Shown here in pieces: positions 24,063-36,240 of a DNA stretch of 64,000 nt. The translations under genes were made by a program, and so were the position numbers. How positions within the stretch are numbered: the stretch's first letter is position 1; every line of letters begins with the position of its first letter. Below the pieces are notes generated by a model. That model saw nothing but the letters and a program-made list of their open reading frames with translations. It searched no databases and was not told the DNA's origin. Source of the DNA: Leptasterias polaris (taxonomy: Eukaryota > Echinodermata > Asteroidea > Forcipulatida > Asteriidae); the NCBI GenBank assembly GCA_037783415.1, contig JAZGTN010000027.1, positions 1,488,001-1,552,000 of the forward strand, read 5' to 3'.

Positions 24063-27000
24063 CTAGCAGCCCTTACTCTCGCCGCACCGTAAGATGGCTC
24101 GCCCGGTCACCTTGCCATCGATGAGTTGCTGCATGACACTTTGGGCGTCCACCAGGGGATGCACTGAATACGGGAGGTTGGCGCACAAAGACTGCAGCCG
24201 GGAAACAACAAAACAGAAAACAATTATGTTGCTTGTTTCATTCCATTTGTCACAATAACTGGTATCCACAACGAAAAACAACTTATTGAAGCTTCATGGA
24301 TGTAGGTCTTCCACTTTTAATGTCTTTGTCTTTGTCCATCCAGATAACATGGATTTTAATTTTCTACTTTTATCAAATAAGTATGTTTGATCGGTGACAT
24401 CAGCCCAGCAAAAAACAAAACCCAAACAAACAAACTCGCGAAAACGATAATAGGCCCAACACCCGACAGGTCAGGTGGTAATTTTTTAAACCAGTCTTTG
24501 AGAATATTTCATCTGTTACAGAACCAGCATTCCTTCAAATAATTATATATTCTCAATCCCGAAGCTAGGGTGGACAGTTCTATTTAGGCAACCGATAAAA
24601 GAAATTGATTCAAAACAGACAGAGAAAACAGTTCATAAAAATAGTTCTATGAAATGCGAGCAGGCAAATAAAACAACGACTTACCGGCATTTTTTCCAGC
24701 AGCTTCACGAGTTTTTTTAGCTGGACGAAGCTGCCGATTTTGATGCCATGCATAGTCATCCGATTTAAAATCATAGATGTCAAAGAAAAAGTGGCCTCCC
24801 CGCCAAGAAGTCCCATCACGTGGTACCTACCAAACTATACACGCACATTGAAAGGTTTACATTCGCATCAGTGAGACATAGAGGTGACCGAAACAGACAA
24901 TCCTTGTGCTTTCTTTTTAGAATAAAGTTGATTGGGATTTCATCTGTTGTATTATGGTAATAAAAATAATGTTTGAATATTCTTTTATGTTTTACATCCT
25001 TGGTTCATGTTTTTCCCTATAGGCCTACCCTAGCATGTAAATTAAAAATAATTATACACTAAAATAACATAAGTTAAAAATAGGCCTTTCAGGTTCCCAT
25101 ACCATTCTCATGGAATTCTTTGCGACACTGAAAGTTTCCGAAAGTCCCACAAAATCCAAGACGAGGTCGACTCCATGTCCACTGATTGAGGTGGTTTTGA
25201 CTTGTTGGACAATTTCCTCAGTAGTCTGGTTCCGGGATAGAATTGTAACAACTTTCTTGACGTTATTGGTGAGTGCTTCTAAGGGCTCTTGCTGCAATAC
25301 ATGAAAGAAAGCTCATCATTTCGGGCGTGGTCCTTTTATCATTGCACTTTCTCATGAGAACGGTTGTTTCACAATTTCGCCGATGTGCTACCTCGTATTA
25401 CTCTATCATACGTTTGTTAAGGCATAATTGAGAAACATAATTATATGAAACGTTATGTTTTAGCAGCATCACCCCATTAACCCTATACAATAGCTTTGCT
25501 CGAGTCCAATCAAGTTTGGTATGTCTCAGTATATTTGACATACCGAACTTAATGATTGTCAAGTCGGTGCCTAATTTTCCTGCGAGACTGTCCTGGTTGT
25601 TTTAACAAAACGAATGGAGCGATTTTAGTTGAACTTTCTTGTTTCTTGGTTTGCCAGGTATATTGAGACATTACCTTGATATCAGCACATATGATCTGAG
25701 TTTCCGGTGGATAGAGGGCTCTCGCAAAACGTACTCCCCACTGACCAAGACCACCGGCTCCAAAAATCAGAACACAACAGTTACCTAGAAGTTTAAGGGG
25801 AAAAAAAAATATATAAACAAATCAAATCCTAAACGGTATGAAAATAATGTGGATGAATCGCAGATATTGCAACAAATCAACGTCAGGTTGCACGCAGGTT
25901 AACGGATTTATGTTAACGATCAGTATAGGCCTCGCTGTTGAAACCCAGTGTAGAGTACCAGTGTAGAATGCCACGCCATAGCGAAGGCAGACATAGAAAA
26001 CAACGGCATAGCTTTTCACTGAATCTGGAAATGTTTGCAAAGAAGAGTGTCCATTAATGTAGTAGATAAATATTATATTTTACACAAAACTCATCCATGT
26101 GGTCTGGACTTAGTTTTAGATTGGACATCGGTACGGTTGTCTCGTTCTTCACACCAATAAAACAAGCTGAATGGGCCCAACCTATTGCTAGATATTAAAC
26201 CATCGACTACCTTTGACTTCCGTAGTTGTTTTAACAAACTCCATGCCTTCCTCCACAGCATGAAATGCTGTCAGGCCACTGCATGGAAGTTGACTAGCTA
26301 TTGGTAGAGGGATAGACGTCGGGATAGAGACCAGATACCTTACGTCCGGCACAGCAACATAGTCAGCAAAACTTCCATGTTTAAAATAAGAAAACGCATG
26401 AAGGGGGAAAAATACATTTAAAAAGGAGCACTGATCAGAGAGCATTGTATTCTACGGAGCTCTGGAAGTGCCATCCGACACGTTGAGATCCTGAGATAAT
26501 TTACTGCAGGATGATGACATCATAAACGTAAGATGACGACATCTTGAGATGATTTATCTCGGGATGAAGACATCCTGAAGTAAGGTGTCGACTGAAAAAT
26601 AAATGTTAAGAACCCAAGACAATTATCTTGGGAAGACAAAACACCTACTTTCAGGATGTCGACATTCCGAGATAAAATATATCTGGAAGACGATGTTATC
26701 TCAGGATCTCAACAAGTTGGATGACACTTCCAGAGCTCCGTTGTATTATATTGCATCACGACAAATTGGCATAAACGTCGAAGTTTTATGGTTATTTAGT
26801 TATTGTTTGTTATGTTGTGTTTTTTCCCAAGAAACTTTACAAAAGACCTTTAATTTCAGCATAACACTTTCAGCCTGAGTGACACTATGTTTGCAGTATA
26901 TGACTTTGTATTATAAGATGGCAACAAGGTCAGCGGAAAGTTGCCATCCTTGGCATGCTGATAAATATTTCAAACGAGGAATAATACCCGCCATCTTGCG

Positions 27001-29431
27001 TCATCCCAAGGTAGCTTGGTGGCACTTCATCGCAAGAGTTGTTGTATCCGTTAACGCATGCGCGGCATGAGTTGCAGTAGAACCAGGGGTATGCGACCAC
27101 TTTGTCTCCTAGCTTCAAATCATCGTCGTTGGTGGCGTTCTTACCCAAAGAGTACACAACTCCACAAATTTCATGTCCTAAAGCAGACAGAAGTGTAATG
27201 CATATTTTGGTTTGCGGTAACAAAATGTGATAAGTTGAGGAAGAATTCCTGTGCTCACATTCACGGGTGGTTGTTTGGGTCAAGATAACAATAAAAGTGC
27301 TATTATAGATACCAGATTATGAATGGTTTTAAAAAAATAGCAGTAAACAAAATCGGGCAATCTATTCTGGTACACTCAACAATGATTCAATAATCACGTT
27401 TCCGCACAAAAATAAAAACTATTTTGATAGAATATTCATAATTTGGTTGTAATTTTGTTTTTTTAAGATGAATTTACCTGGTACACACGGGTACTTGAAG
27501 CCTGGCCTGTCCTGATATCGCAATGTTTGTCCATTGCTGAGGGTGTAACCTCCTTCCCAAAAATGGACGTCAGTGTGGCACACTCCACAGTAAGAGACCT
27601 ATATCAAATCAAAAATGGCAGTCTCGGGGCTGAAATTGAAACTGCTTTTAGCCAGCCCTCTTAGCCTTCCACAGTAAAATATAGAATCTAACATCTTATT
27701 ACTTAAAGGCAGATAATTCAAGCCATTTGGTCCATGTTTGCGCTATTTGTGTGTGTGCACACCATTTTTGTTTATTTGGGGTGCACTTGTTCTTTTTTGG
27801 TTTTTTTGGGGGGACACCTTTTTGGGGGGGGGGGGGGGGGCGAACTCGTGTTCAAAATTCTTCTTTTTGTATATAAATCCTGCCAAGGGCAATCTCCAAG
27901 TTACATTTCTGACAATCTAACTTTGTAATACAGATGGGCCTGGAGGTCGCAGGGGGCTTCACTCCTTTTCTAATGGAACTCAAAAAGGAAGGCTGGGGTC
28001 AGTTCATTTTTTGTGGTTACCCATAAATTGTGGAACACGCTGCCGTGCTATACGGTAGTCTTGATTGGCGACGCTGTTTTTTGTTTTAGCCACCGGTAGA
28101 GGGCGCTACATTGACTGTTTGGTCGGGCTGACTCAGAAGGACTGGGCAAGTCTATAAATCTGGATCTTGATCCAGATGTTCGTGTGATACAGATATCTCT
28201 TCTCCAGTAATTCGTGTTGCGATATCGCACTACGTTAAACAAAATGAACGTCGCCAATCAAGACTATGCTATCAGGGAAGCGGCATCTATTATTGTGACC
28301 TTCAAGCGCCAACAAAAAACTCACCTATTTCCTAGCCTGTAATCTGCTTATTCTAATGTATTTTCTTCATTTCTTTTTGTTTAATTATGTTGATGAAGGT
28401 GAGGCATTGTGTTCTTTTGCAGCACCTTATAAATGCTCATATAGGTTTTCCCGGCCAATTTAAGCAACAATTCATTCAACTTCATTAACACGCGTTCAAA
28501 TTCAGGAATGTCCCCCTATTAATCCACTCAAACTAGGACTTCTTTTTTTTAGCTATGAATGCATTTAATTTCGTTTTCGTGCACACATGAGTTTTGTTTT
28601 TCTCATTCAGATTCGTTTCATCAGTCATTCGATTTCATTCATAGGCATTCAAGACTACACTTTGACCATTCTAAGTTGAATTTCCTATTCTCTTGATGAA
28701 ATTGAATGGTTGACCAGCTCTTGCTGCTGGTTTTTACGAAATTGAATGAGTCTTGCGGCCTAATGAAATCACGAATGCTCTTATTTGTCCAGTGAATGCT
28801 AAACTGGTGAAATTGAATTATTAGTCATTTGGCTGTTGAATGCTGATTCAACAGAGCAACAATTTTCAAACGAAATTAAACGAGCCGAGAGTTAAAATGA
28901 ATGGATCGTTGTTGAAATTGGCCGGGAAAACCTATAACTACACACTATCTTGTTGAAATGTTAAATGTTATTGTGGAAGGACTGGATAAACCCGGTCATT
29001 ATGCCCAACTTTGCATAATTGACTTTACAAAGGCATTCAACCAATAACCACACAATTGTCGTTCAGAACCTATTGGAGTCGGACCGTCCTCGTTCCCGTT
29101 CAATTGTCTGCAGCTTTCTCACCGATCGCACCCAGAATACTAAACTCAATGGTAACATTCAATCCACAAAGTCAATCATCTTGTGGCGTTCCACAAGGGT
29201 CCAATACTTTTTATTGTTCTTGTCAATGATGCTTCAATAGAATACTTTAGACGATGGAAATACGTGGATGATCTGATTCTTGGGGAAATTGTCAAACATG
29301 GCCAACAGCAAAGATTTTACCTTCACTACCGCACCGGTGTCAGGGGACTCTGGAATCGGTTCATGATGCAGGACCTTGAGCGGCTCACCAGGCACGTCTA
29401 CTCGTACACACCTCATCGTGACTGAATGCAA
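24063..29431 (-). CDS. Zinc-dependent alcohol dehydrogenase (MDR superfamily), copy A, 8 exons, complete
   Basis: Exons on minus: 29431-29321, 27598-27478, 27177-26988, 26371-26211, 25784-25675, 25291-25103, 24834-24685 and 24191-24063 (TAG). Phases agree throughout and give 386 aa. Catalytic-zinc ligands are visible: Cys44 (GVCHTD), His79 with Glu80 (GHE) and Cys171 (PCSGLTAF). The structural-zinc lobe is C112-x2-C-x2-C-x7-C126. The Rossmann motif GAGGLG is at 203-208, ending its beta strand in ICADIK as expected for NAD-type binding. The substrate cannot be told from sequence; a linker of about 30 residues between GVCHTD and GHE marks a distinct subfamily. An alternative ATG at 29416 starts MRCVRVDV. 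Intron 1 is filled with LINE fragments and two MITEs, and one LINE fragment begins only about 8 nt past the exon 1 donor. Confidence 0.92.
26454..26741. mobile_element. MITE with 8-bp target duplication (hAT-like)
   Basis: Inverted termini ACGGAGCTCTGGAAGTG and (inverted) the same, extending about 46 bp into GTTGAGATCCTGAGATAA. Flanks TGTATTCT (26446-26453) and TGTATTAT (26742-26749) form an 8-bp duplication with one mismatch. The interior is rich in GATGACATC palindromic motifs. In intron 3 of dehydrogenase copy A. Confidence 0.8.
27930..28340 (+). mobile_element. LINE ORF2 C-terminal fragment, split by a MITE
   Basis: The frame VVTHKLWNTLPCYT is interrupted, then resumes after 28266 as YAIREAASIIVTFKRQQKTH LFPSL stop. 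Together these make the usual LWNxLP...FKxxLKTHLF tail of a non-LTR retrotransposon. The interruption is the MITE at 28058-28264. In intron 1 of dehydrogenase copy A. Confidence 0.75.
28058..28264. mobile_element. MITE, 207 bp, TA target duplication, nested in a LINE
   Basis: Terminal inverted repeats GTCTTGATTGGCGACG are perfect, flanked by TA at 28056-28057 and 28265-28266 (Tc1/mariner-style). Removing the insert restores a continuous LINE reading frame around it, which supports the boundaries. Confidence 0.85.
28444..28932. mobile_element. MITE, 489 bp, with TATA flanks
   Basis: Termini GGTTTTCCCGGCCAATTT and (inverted) GGTTTTCCCGGCCAATTT, flanked by TATA at 28440-28443 and 28933-28936. 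Internally it carries many inverted ATTGAATG/CATTCAAT motifs. A left-end fragment of the same family lies at 41788-41975 inside the 41.5-kb foldback element. Confidence 0.75.
28945..29310 (+). mobile_element. LINE reverse-transcriptase core fragment
   Basis: Conserved RT blocks can be read across several frameshifts and a stop: IIDFTKAFN, HTIVVQNLLES, CSFLTDRTQ, CGVPQGS, FIVLVNDA and KYVDDLILGE (the YxDD catalytic motif). Truncated and inactive. Its 3' end abuts the exon 1 donor region of dehydrogenase copy A. It lies downstream of a LINE C-terminus (27.9-28.3 kb), so the two are separate insertions or rearranged. Confidence 0.75.
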
Positions 29432-29878
29432 TGGGATTTTAAATGTTCACTCCACAGTTCTATGCACAGCAAACTATAAACTTACATTGTACCCAGTCAG
29501 TTTAATTGCAGAGAGAAAGAGAGAGAGAGAGAGCGCTGTGTGGGTGACGGGGGTTACAGTGCAGCTGATCACTATTCATATAGAAAGCATTGAGCGCTTT
29601 TCAAAACCGTACATGCCCCTGGGGAAGGACTGTGGAGCGTGACGACATGCAACAACGTACTATTGGATGCGTATGATTGCATTGTCACAGAATATAAAAC
29701 AAGGTAAAATCTGGACTAATATATTCCATTTCGTGAGGCAAAACCGAGTGAAATGGAAAGACCTTTCACGGAGTGATTATGTTCTGCAACAATGCCCTAG
29801 CAAAATGCATTCAACTTTTGTATAAATCACACATAGATCCTATCATATGATTTTTTTTTCACAGCGACCACAAATTAT

Positions 29879-30440
29879 CCACATTGGACTCCAATATTAG
29901 ATTGTGGAGTGTTGCGACAGTAATTCATGGCAAAATAATGGATGACACCAGGAGCGTGTTTCACCATATTGACAAGGATCTCTACTGTGTGGTATAACAT
30001 TTGCACACGGTATAATAGGCTTGAATTTGAGAAACGCCGGATAGTAATGTTTTTTACCCGCGATGTTTTTAATGAATACGCATGGAACCAGACACCGACC
30101 AGATCAAAAATGAATATAATCACACGTTGCTTCTTTTCCACATTTTTCATTTTAGTCGGCTATGTTCAGGGATTAAAGAGGTCTGCAATCCTACCCTTTC
30201 CAAATTACACATCACATTCATGCCCTGGTTAAACTTATAATTTCATTTTTGAACAGTAATCTGATATAAATTATTATTATGTGACACCACTTTCGCAAAA
30301 CAAAGGTTTATCTGTAGGATATGGGTTTGCCGCCGACTTATTAATGGAATTTGCCGCCCAGTGATGAAAAGTAGGTGGGAATTTTTTTTAATTAGGCCTA
30401 ACTTAAACAATTTATATGGATCAGAAGTGCTTAAAAAGTA
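29879..30440. repeat. Segmental duplicate of 59689-60060 and 60407-60746
   Basis: 29879-30018 (CACATTGGACTCCAATATTA... to CACGGTATAATAG) matches 60409-60746. 30019-30345 (CTTGAATTTGAGAAACGCCG... to GTTTGCCGCCGA) matches 59689-60001 almost base for base. GATCAGAAGTGCTTAAAAAG occurs at about 30419 and 60034. The two blocks are in opposite relative order at the two sites. Confidence 0.85.
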
Positions 30441-30787
30441 TGTTTTAAAATATTGTGTGGAAAAAATAAGATTTCTATTAGCATTAGAGGGTGTGCGTAC
30501 ATATATTACTGAAAATAGAGGCAAAACGACAATTTTTAATTTATGCAAATTAGGCATACCCCTACTTCCCCTTTTCTACTTTTTTGATATGTTGTTTGGT
30601 AGGGCTTCAAAAGACACTTGCAAAAAAAATCATTTCTGTTGCAATTTTGTCTAGGTCAAACCATTTTTGGCACAGATTGACTAGACTATTCATGGGAATG
30701 AGTTATTTGCCTAAGTTTTTACAGTTTTTATTAAAAAGGATACCCTTGCAAGTTTAAAGGTCAAAAACAATTGGGAAAACATTATAC

Positions 30788-33395
30788 CCGCCATCTTGTG
30801 TCAGTCCAAGGTAGCAAGGTGGCACGTCATCGCTGTCGCAAGAGTTGTTGTATCCGTTAACGCATGCGCGGCATGAGTTGCAGTAGATCCATGGATACAC
30901 GACCACTTTGTCTCCCAGCTTCAGAGCCTTGTCGTTGGTGGCGTTCTTACCCAATGAGTGCACAGCTCCACATATTTCATGGCCTTGAAACGGGAAGAAG
31001 TATGTAATGAAATGTTGTGCATCACATAATAATTATGTACTTGTTCCGGTTGAGATCGTTACCAAATCGTAACCTCTCTTCTAATTGAATACCACCTGCT
31101 CCCTTTGCCCCCATTCCCCTCTTGCCTTTCGTATTATAGCACGTACCTCTTAACATGGTTTAACAACATGTTACCATAAAGCTTGTGATTTACTTTTAAA
31201 AACCTGGGCCGAGTCTGCAGTACAGCCTCGATATCATTCAATATTTCATTTTTATAATTTTTGTTCTTCATCAAACTGGACCACCTCCCCTCTTTAAAGT
31301 TCAACAGCCTTGAACACGTAATCCTGCACCGTATTAAAACCTCCTTCCAGCCATCAGGGGCACAAAGTGATGTTGCGATCTTCGGTTCACCGGGTCTGCA
31401 TGGTAGCGCCTAGGACATATCTGACGTCACACTTCGAGGTGCCTGAATAGCGTGACCGACCTTTCAGAAACTGCAGATTATACCACTGTGCCCACTTTTG
31501 CAGGCCGTAATCTATCCATTAAAGCCGTAACCTGCGCCATGTGATTGCCATAAGTGCGCTGAATACAATTAAACAAGTACCTTTTTAAATATAATAGCAG
31601 TGTGTTTTGTTTATATAGGACTAGTCTTGTGAACCCTCAGTCAACCGACGGGTAAATACTCACGTGGTTGGAAAGAACCAAAGTGCAAGAAATAATATTA
31701 TTATTGCGCCTTCAGAAAGTTCAATACCTATACTGAGATAACTGAATTAAAATGCTGCTCAAAGGAGGGACAACATATTCCACATGTATACGGATACTTT
31801 CTGTTGATGATATTTTGTCTTCAACCAGCAGGTTATTTTTAAAGTTTTAAACAAACCGAAAAGCAGATAATATTTTTAATCGGGATAAGTGCTTCGTTAC
31901 ACTTTGCGCGAAAACAGATCTTGTGTCGCATGGATTTGTGACGTTGCATGGAGTCACCGGGACAACGACGTTCTAGTTTCGCGCGGTTTGGATAGGGCCT
32001 AGCGTATTACTACCAAAGTTCTATTCAGTGCTCTTTATATAAATCAAGCTTGACAACGCTACCCTGCGCTATGGTTTATCCAGGGTATTACTCATGACTC
32101 TTGACTCCCGGGCCGGGACCCGTAGCTGACATAGTCAGTCAATGAACTCAGTGACCTGCAGGCTGCAGGGTTGTTCAGTGTACGAACAGTCTGGCTTTTA
32201 TGGTATTGCTGTGCTACTATTCAAAAGCAACTTTTACTTAACTATTGTATATCAATCCATGATACCAGATAATGGTTGCGTTTTGTGTGCGGTATATTTT
32301 GTATATCTGTACATCGACCTCGATTTCTGAATGTATATTGTGAAGTTCGTGCCTTAATATTTGATTACAGACTATCTTCGTAGTCATTTTGCATACTCTA
32401 GACAATTGATCATGAGCATGGTCCCACCAGCTAAATAAAAAAGATGATCAAAGTAAACCATTCCACGATCAGCAGAATTTGTTGAGTCCGTATGAGGTCA
32501 TATTATTTTGGTTACGACTTAATTTTTTTATATTTTTAAATTTTTTTGGGGGGCGGGGGTGCAGGAGCTTGATGTTCCCCCTTATCTTGCTCCCTGCTTC
32601 ATGCATTGTGCAACACCTAAATCCAAGTGTTAAACAGGGTAACAGTATTGTGACATAGGGTTAATTATTGTGAATCATTATTTTATGGGAAACCAGAGGA
32701 CTACCCCTAATAATGCCTCACCTAAAGAAACACATGATTACGATTTTACCTGGTGCACACGGGTACTTGAAGCCTGGCCTGCCCTGAAATCGCATTGTTT
32801 GTCCATTGCTGAGGGTGAAACCTCCTTCCCAAAAATGGACGTCGGAGTGGCACATTCCACAGTAGGAGACCTGTATTTAACATGATCAAACTTTGAAAAG
32901 TCATTACATTATCATGTTACGATACGTTCTGCTAGTTAAGCAGGCCATCATTTTGTCTCACCTACACGTTTTACCATTCATCTTTGAAAGTGTAATTTAA
33001 AAACCCTACCGATAGGCGTATATATTACACATTTATTCAATCGAAAAGCAACTTTGCTTTAAACATATTATTAGTAAATGAACAGGAACTATTTGATGAC
33101 AAATGACCGTCATCCGGTAATGGGAAATGTACAACCTGGTATATAATAAGAATAGTGGCCATTTGTAATGCGCCATATGGATACAATGGCAAACATTTCA
33201 GTCAAAAATATCTCGTCACTTGATGATTTCTACCGTGGATAATAATACCCAATTCGGTCTTTGAGATCTGTAAAAAAAAGAGTGAAGTTAAGTGCCTTCC
33301 AGGATTTTACCTTCACTACCGCACCGGTGTCTGGGGCCTCTGGAATCAGTTCATGATGCAGGACCTTGAGCGGCTCACCAGGCACGTCTACTCGT
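30788..33395 (-). pseudogene. Alcohol dehydrogenase copy B: partial, exons 1-3 only
   Basis: Exon 1 (33395-33311), exon 2 (32870-32750) and exon 3 (30983-30788) match copy A closely. Exon 2 reads GMCHSD and exon 3 keeps GHE plus the four structural-zinc cysteines (CNSCRAC...NNSC), with two extra codons (SDD against E). Donors and acceptors are intact and phases equal those of copy A. No counterparts of exons 4-8 lie between 30787 and copy A exon 1. The start of exon 1 is lost: homology stops at RVDVPGEP and continues straight into a TTTG-type microsatellite, removing the usual ATG. An upstream in-frame frame runs through the microsatellite, so translation is not excluded. Either a truncated pseudogene, or alternative 5' exons that could splice to copy A exon 4. 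Confidence 0.75.
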
Positions 33396-33525
33396 TTGTT
33401 GGGTTGTTTGTTGGGTTGTTTGTTTGTTTGTTTGTTGGGTTGTTTGTTTGTTTGTTGGGGTGTTGGGGTGTTTGTGTGTTTGTTTTGTTTGTTTGTTTTG
33501 TTTGTTGGGTGATTGTTTGTTGTTA
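33395..33525. repeat. TTTG/GGGTTG microsatellite replacing the start of copy B exon 1
   Basis: (TTTG)n interspersed with GGG runs, directly joined to coding sequence of dehydrogenase copy B at about 33395. A very similar complementary tract lies at 50972-51150. Confidence 0.85.
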
Positions 33526-33799
33526 AGATAATATTTCCGTCAAGGTTAAACTCGGCAAACTTTGATAAGGGGATATAAACACCGCATGCTGTCAATAGCC
33601 AATCTCTCTCATATAAACATTGATTTAACGTCTATGGTTATGAGTTACACAAATCAAGAAATCTTGATATGTTTATTTATTTATTTCAAATCTTCGGACA
33701 TAATACATTATACATTTCAAATTGTCTGGGTCAAGACGAAAGTAAAAAAAAAACTGCCATCATAGTACTCATTGATCTGTCAGTAACTAGACGATACTA

Positions 33800-33890
33800 T
33801 ACTTTGTCTAGATTGTGAAATCGGCGGTTAGCTTGGTAGGATTCGAACCCATAACCTTGTGATTGCTAGTCCTGCAGTCTATAACCATGC
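33800..33890 (-). mobile_element. tRNA-derived SINE head
   Basis: On minus: GGTTATAGACTGCAGGACTA, then GGTTATGGGTTCGAATCCTA, with a canonical B box GGTTCGAATCC. The rest of the element is unclear. A short run of AAAGTCGCCC-type repeats follows at 33900-33950. Confidence 0.5.
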
Positions 33891-34836
33891 CAGTCAACTC
33901 GCCCAAAGCGAAGTCGCCCATTACAAAGTCACCCATAGCAAAGTCGCCCCAATCATGGCCCCTGACTCATCTTCTATGCAGCAAGCACTATACAGCAGGT
34001 CATCATTCATTCCTAGCATCCCATGTTTAGATTTATGTAATTAATTCAGAATCGTTCATTTAATCTTTTAATAATTTTTTTCCTTCAGGAAAATCTTTAC
34101 TTTATTATTTTATGCTACAATCAACAAAATATGAAATCTGAATAGTACAAGTAAATTATTAATTTGTATCTGAAACAAATGATAAAGCGACAAATAAAAC
34201 AATAATGTGTAATCAACAACTGAAAATGTATTTAAAAGATATCCAGTAATCGAGTTGAAAACAAAATTATATTAATGCAAACAAACAAACTGAATAAGAT
34301 TAAAATTCTATAATTTCTTTTCACCATATCCTGAATGAAGGGACTATAGATGAGGTTTAATTTAATCAAGTTTTAATTGTTTAAAATCGGCGCAATGGAT
34401 ATTAGGAGTTATGGCCTTTTCATTTTAATCATGTGACCGTTTGACTAGAAAAAGAAAGAAATCTAGCATTACACAAAATAACATGGCTGGGAGTGGACAG
34501 TGCATTTTTAGCTCCCCTCGGTATTGCAAGTTGACACACAGCTATGCTCCCGAGGCGAAGCCGAGGGAACTAGTTTGTCAACTTTCAATGCTGAGGGAAG
34601 CAAAAAACGACTGTCCATCCAAGCCATTATGGGGGTCAATAAGGTTTTAGGCTGATCCTTCTATAGGATCATATTTTTTGTATTGATTCATTTTTAACGA
34701 TTCGCTGACTAGGATGCTTTATTGCATAAGAGTCGCAAGTTTTGGGCGCAACCGTTTCTTTGGCATCAACTATAATAACACACTTCTAGTGCCCAATGCC
34801 CAAAGGCCTCGAAGCGCTCTTATCTGATATAAAGAA

Positions 34837-35176
34837 CTATAGACCATGTGACCTGTGACATCACATGTTTACAAAAGAGCCACAGAGCCTGGACTTCCTG
34901 CAGGCACATTTGTACACAGCTCAATGGAAGAATACAACAAATCTTATGTTTTATGGAGATTGCACCGTCTGATTTGTCTCAACTTTTGATATGAAGAAAG
35001 GGGGACATCTCAAAAGCTGCACAGCTGTTGCTTTTGTAAATTTTGAATTTATGTGTAAATTATGGCACAAAATGTAAATTTTCCCATATAGCCTGTGTAG
35101 TATCTTGCCCGTCAGGAAATGCATTATAATGTACACGGTCACCACTCTGTAAACAAAGGTAACATGGTCTATAGTG
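34837..35176. mobile_element. TIR element (MITE), about 340 bp
   Basis: ACTATAGACCATGTGACCT at the left and, inverted, ACTATAGACCATGTTACCTT at the right; a shared GTTTACA lies further in. A TA dinucleotide target is possible but not certain. Confidence 0.65.
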
Positions 35177-36240
35177 TACAAATATATTTTAAATACTTCA
35201 CACGCATAAAATTAGAAGAAAACCTGCATAAAGGGGGAAAATGAACCAAATATAATAAAAAAGAAACATCTGAGTGAATAAGTATAGTATAAATGCAACA
35301 GATTATTAAACCTTTGTGCTGGTAATCAATTTGAGTACTGAGGAATATAAACCACAACCGTTTTGTTTTTTCCTTTCTTTTTACGGAGGTTTATTATTAT
35401 TAACATAACGCATAATATAATTACCTTAACTTGCAACATTATTGTCAAATATCTTGCATGAGTCCTGTTTTATTCCAAACATCGCACCTTCGTTTGGGCG
35501 AGTTTTGGGGCGTTACTATGATGACTCAAATAAAGGCATAAGGGCAAAATGTCCCTGATGAAGGCTTGTTTTGAATCGGGGACTACCGAATTAAATTAAC
35601 TATCGCAACAACTGGATGAAGGTAAGAATGGTTGGAGTGTCTGACATTACAGGTAGTATAGGTCTGTCTCTTTTGCAGTTGCGATTTGTAAGAAGAAAAA
35701 ACAACAGCAACAACAAATCATCAACAACAACAAATCATCAACAACAACGTTCACTATCAACAACGAACAGTATTCAAGCGAGTGAATATAACTATAACCA
35801 TATAGGGCGACACAAATAAAAGTTATTCTTTCTTTCATTAAAGGGACACACCGGTTACCTGTTTACGTAATTTAGTCATGTAGAATCAAAGACAATTATT
35901 TCTAGATGGTTTTTATATTTTTTTTATACAAAAATATTACGTAATTAACGAGAAACGACCGAAAAAAACAAAAGCGGTCAAAGGTCACCGTATACGCTTT
36001 TCCAGCCGTTGCAAGTGTCAAATTTACGGGACACATGATATGCAATGTTGCAAGTAGACTGGTGCTCTGTTTATGTAAGTGTTTTACTACGACAAGGCAT
36101 GAGGATCCAGTCCACGTTATCCATCTGAAAGTGTGTATAAACAACGGACACGGAAACCAGTCGCCCGCTCACATACAAACTCGTCCTCTCTCAAAGTCGC
36201 CCCTCACATCACAAAGGAATGTAACAAATTGGTGTGATTG

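Noticed and set aside
29875..30232. 91- and 96-codon frames on opposite strands
   Set aside because: They overlap each other, lack known domains, and lie in a duplicated non-coding block; conservation at 60 kb is explained by recent duplication.
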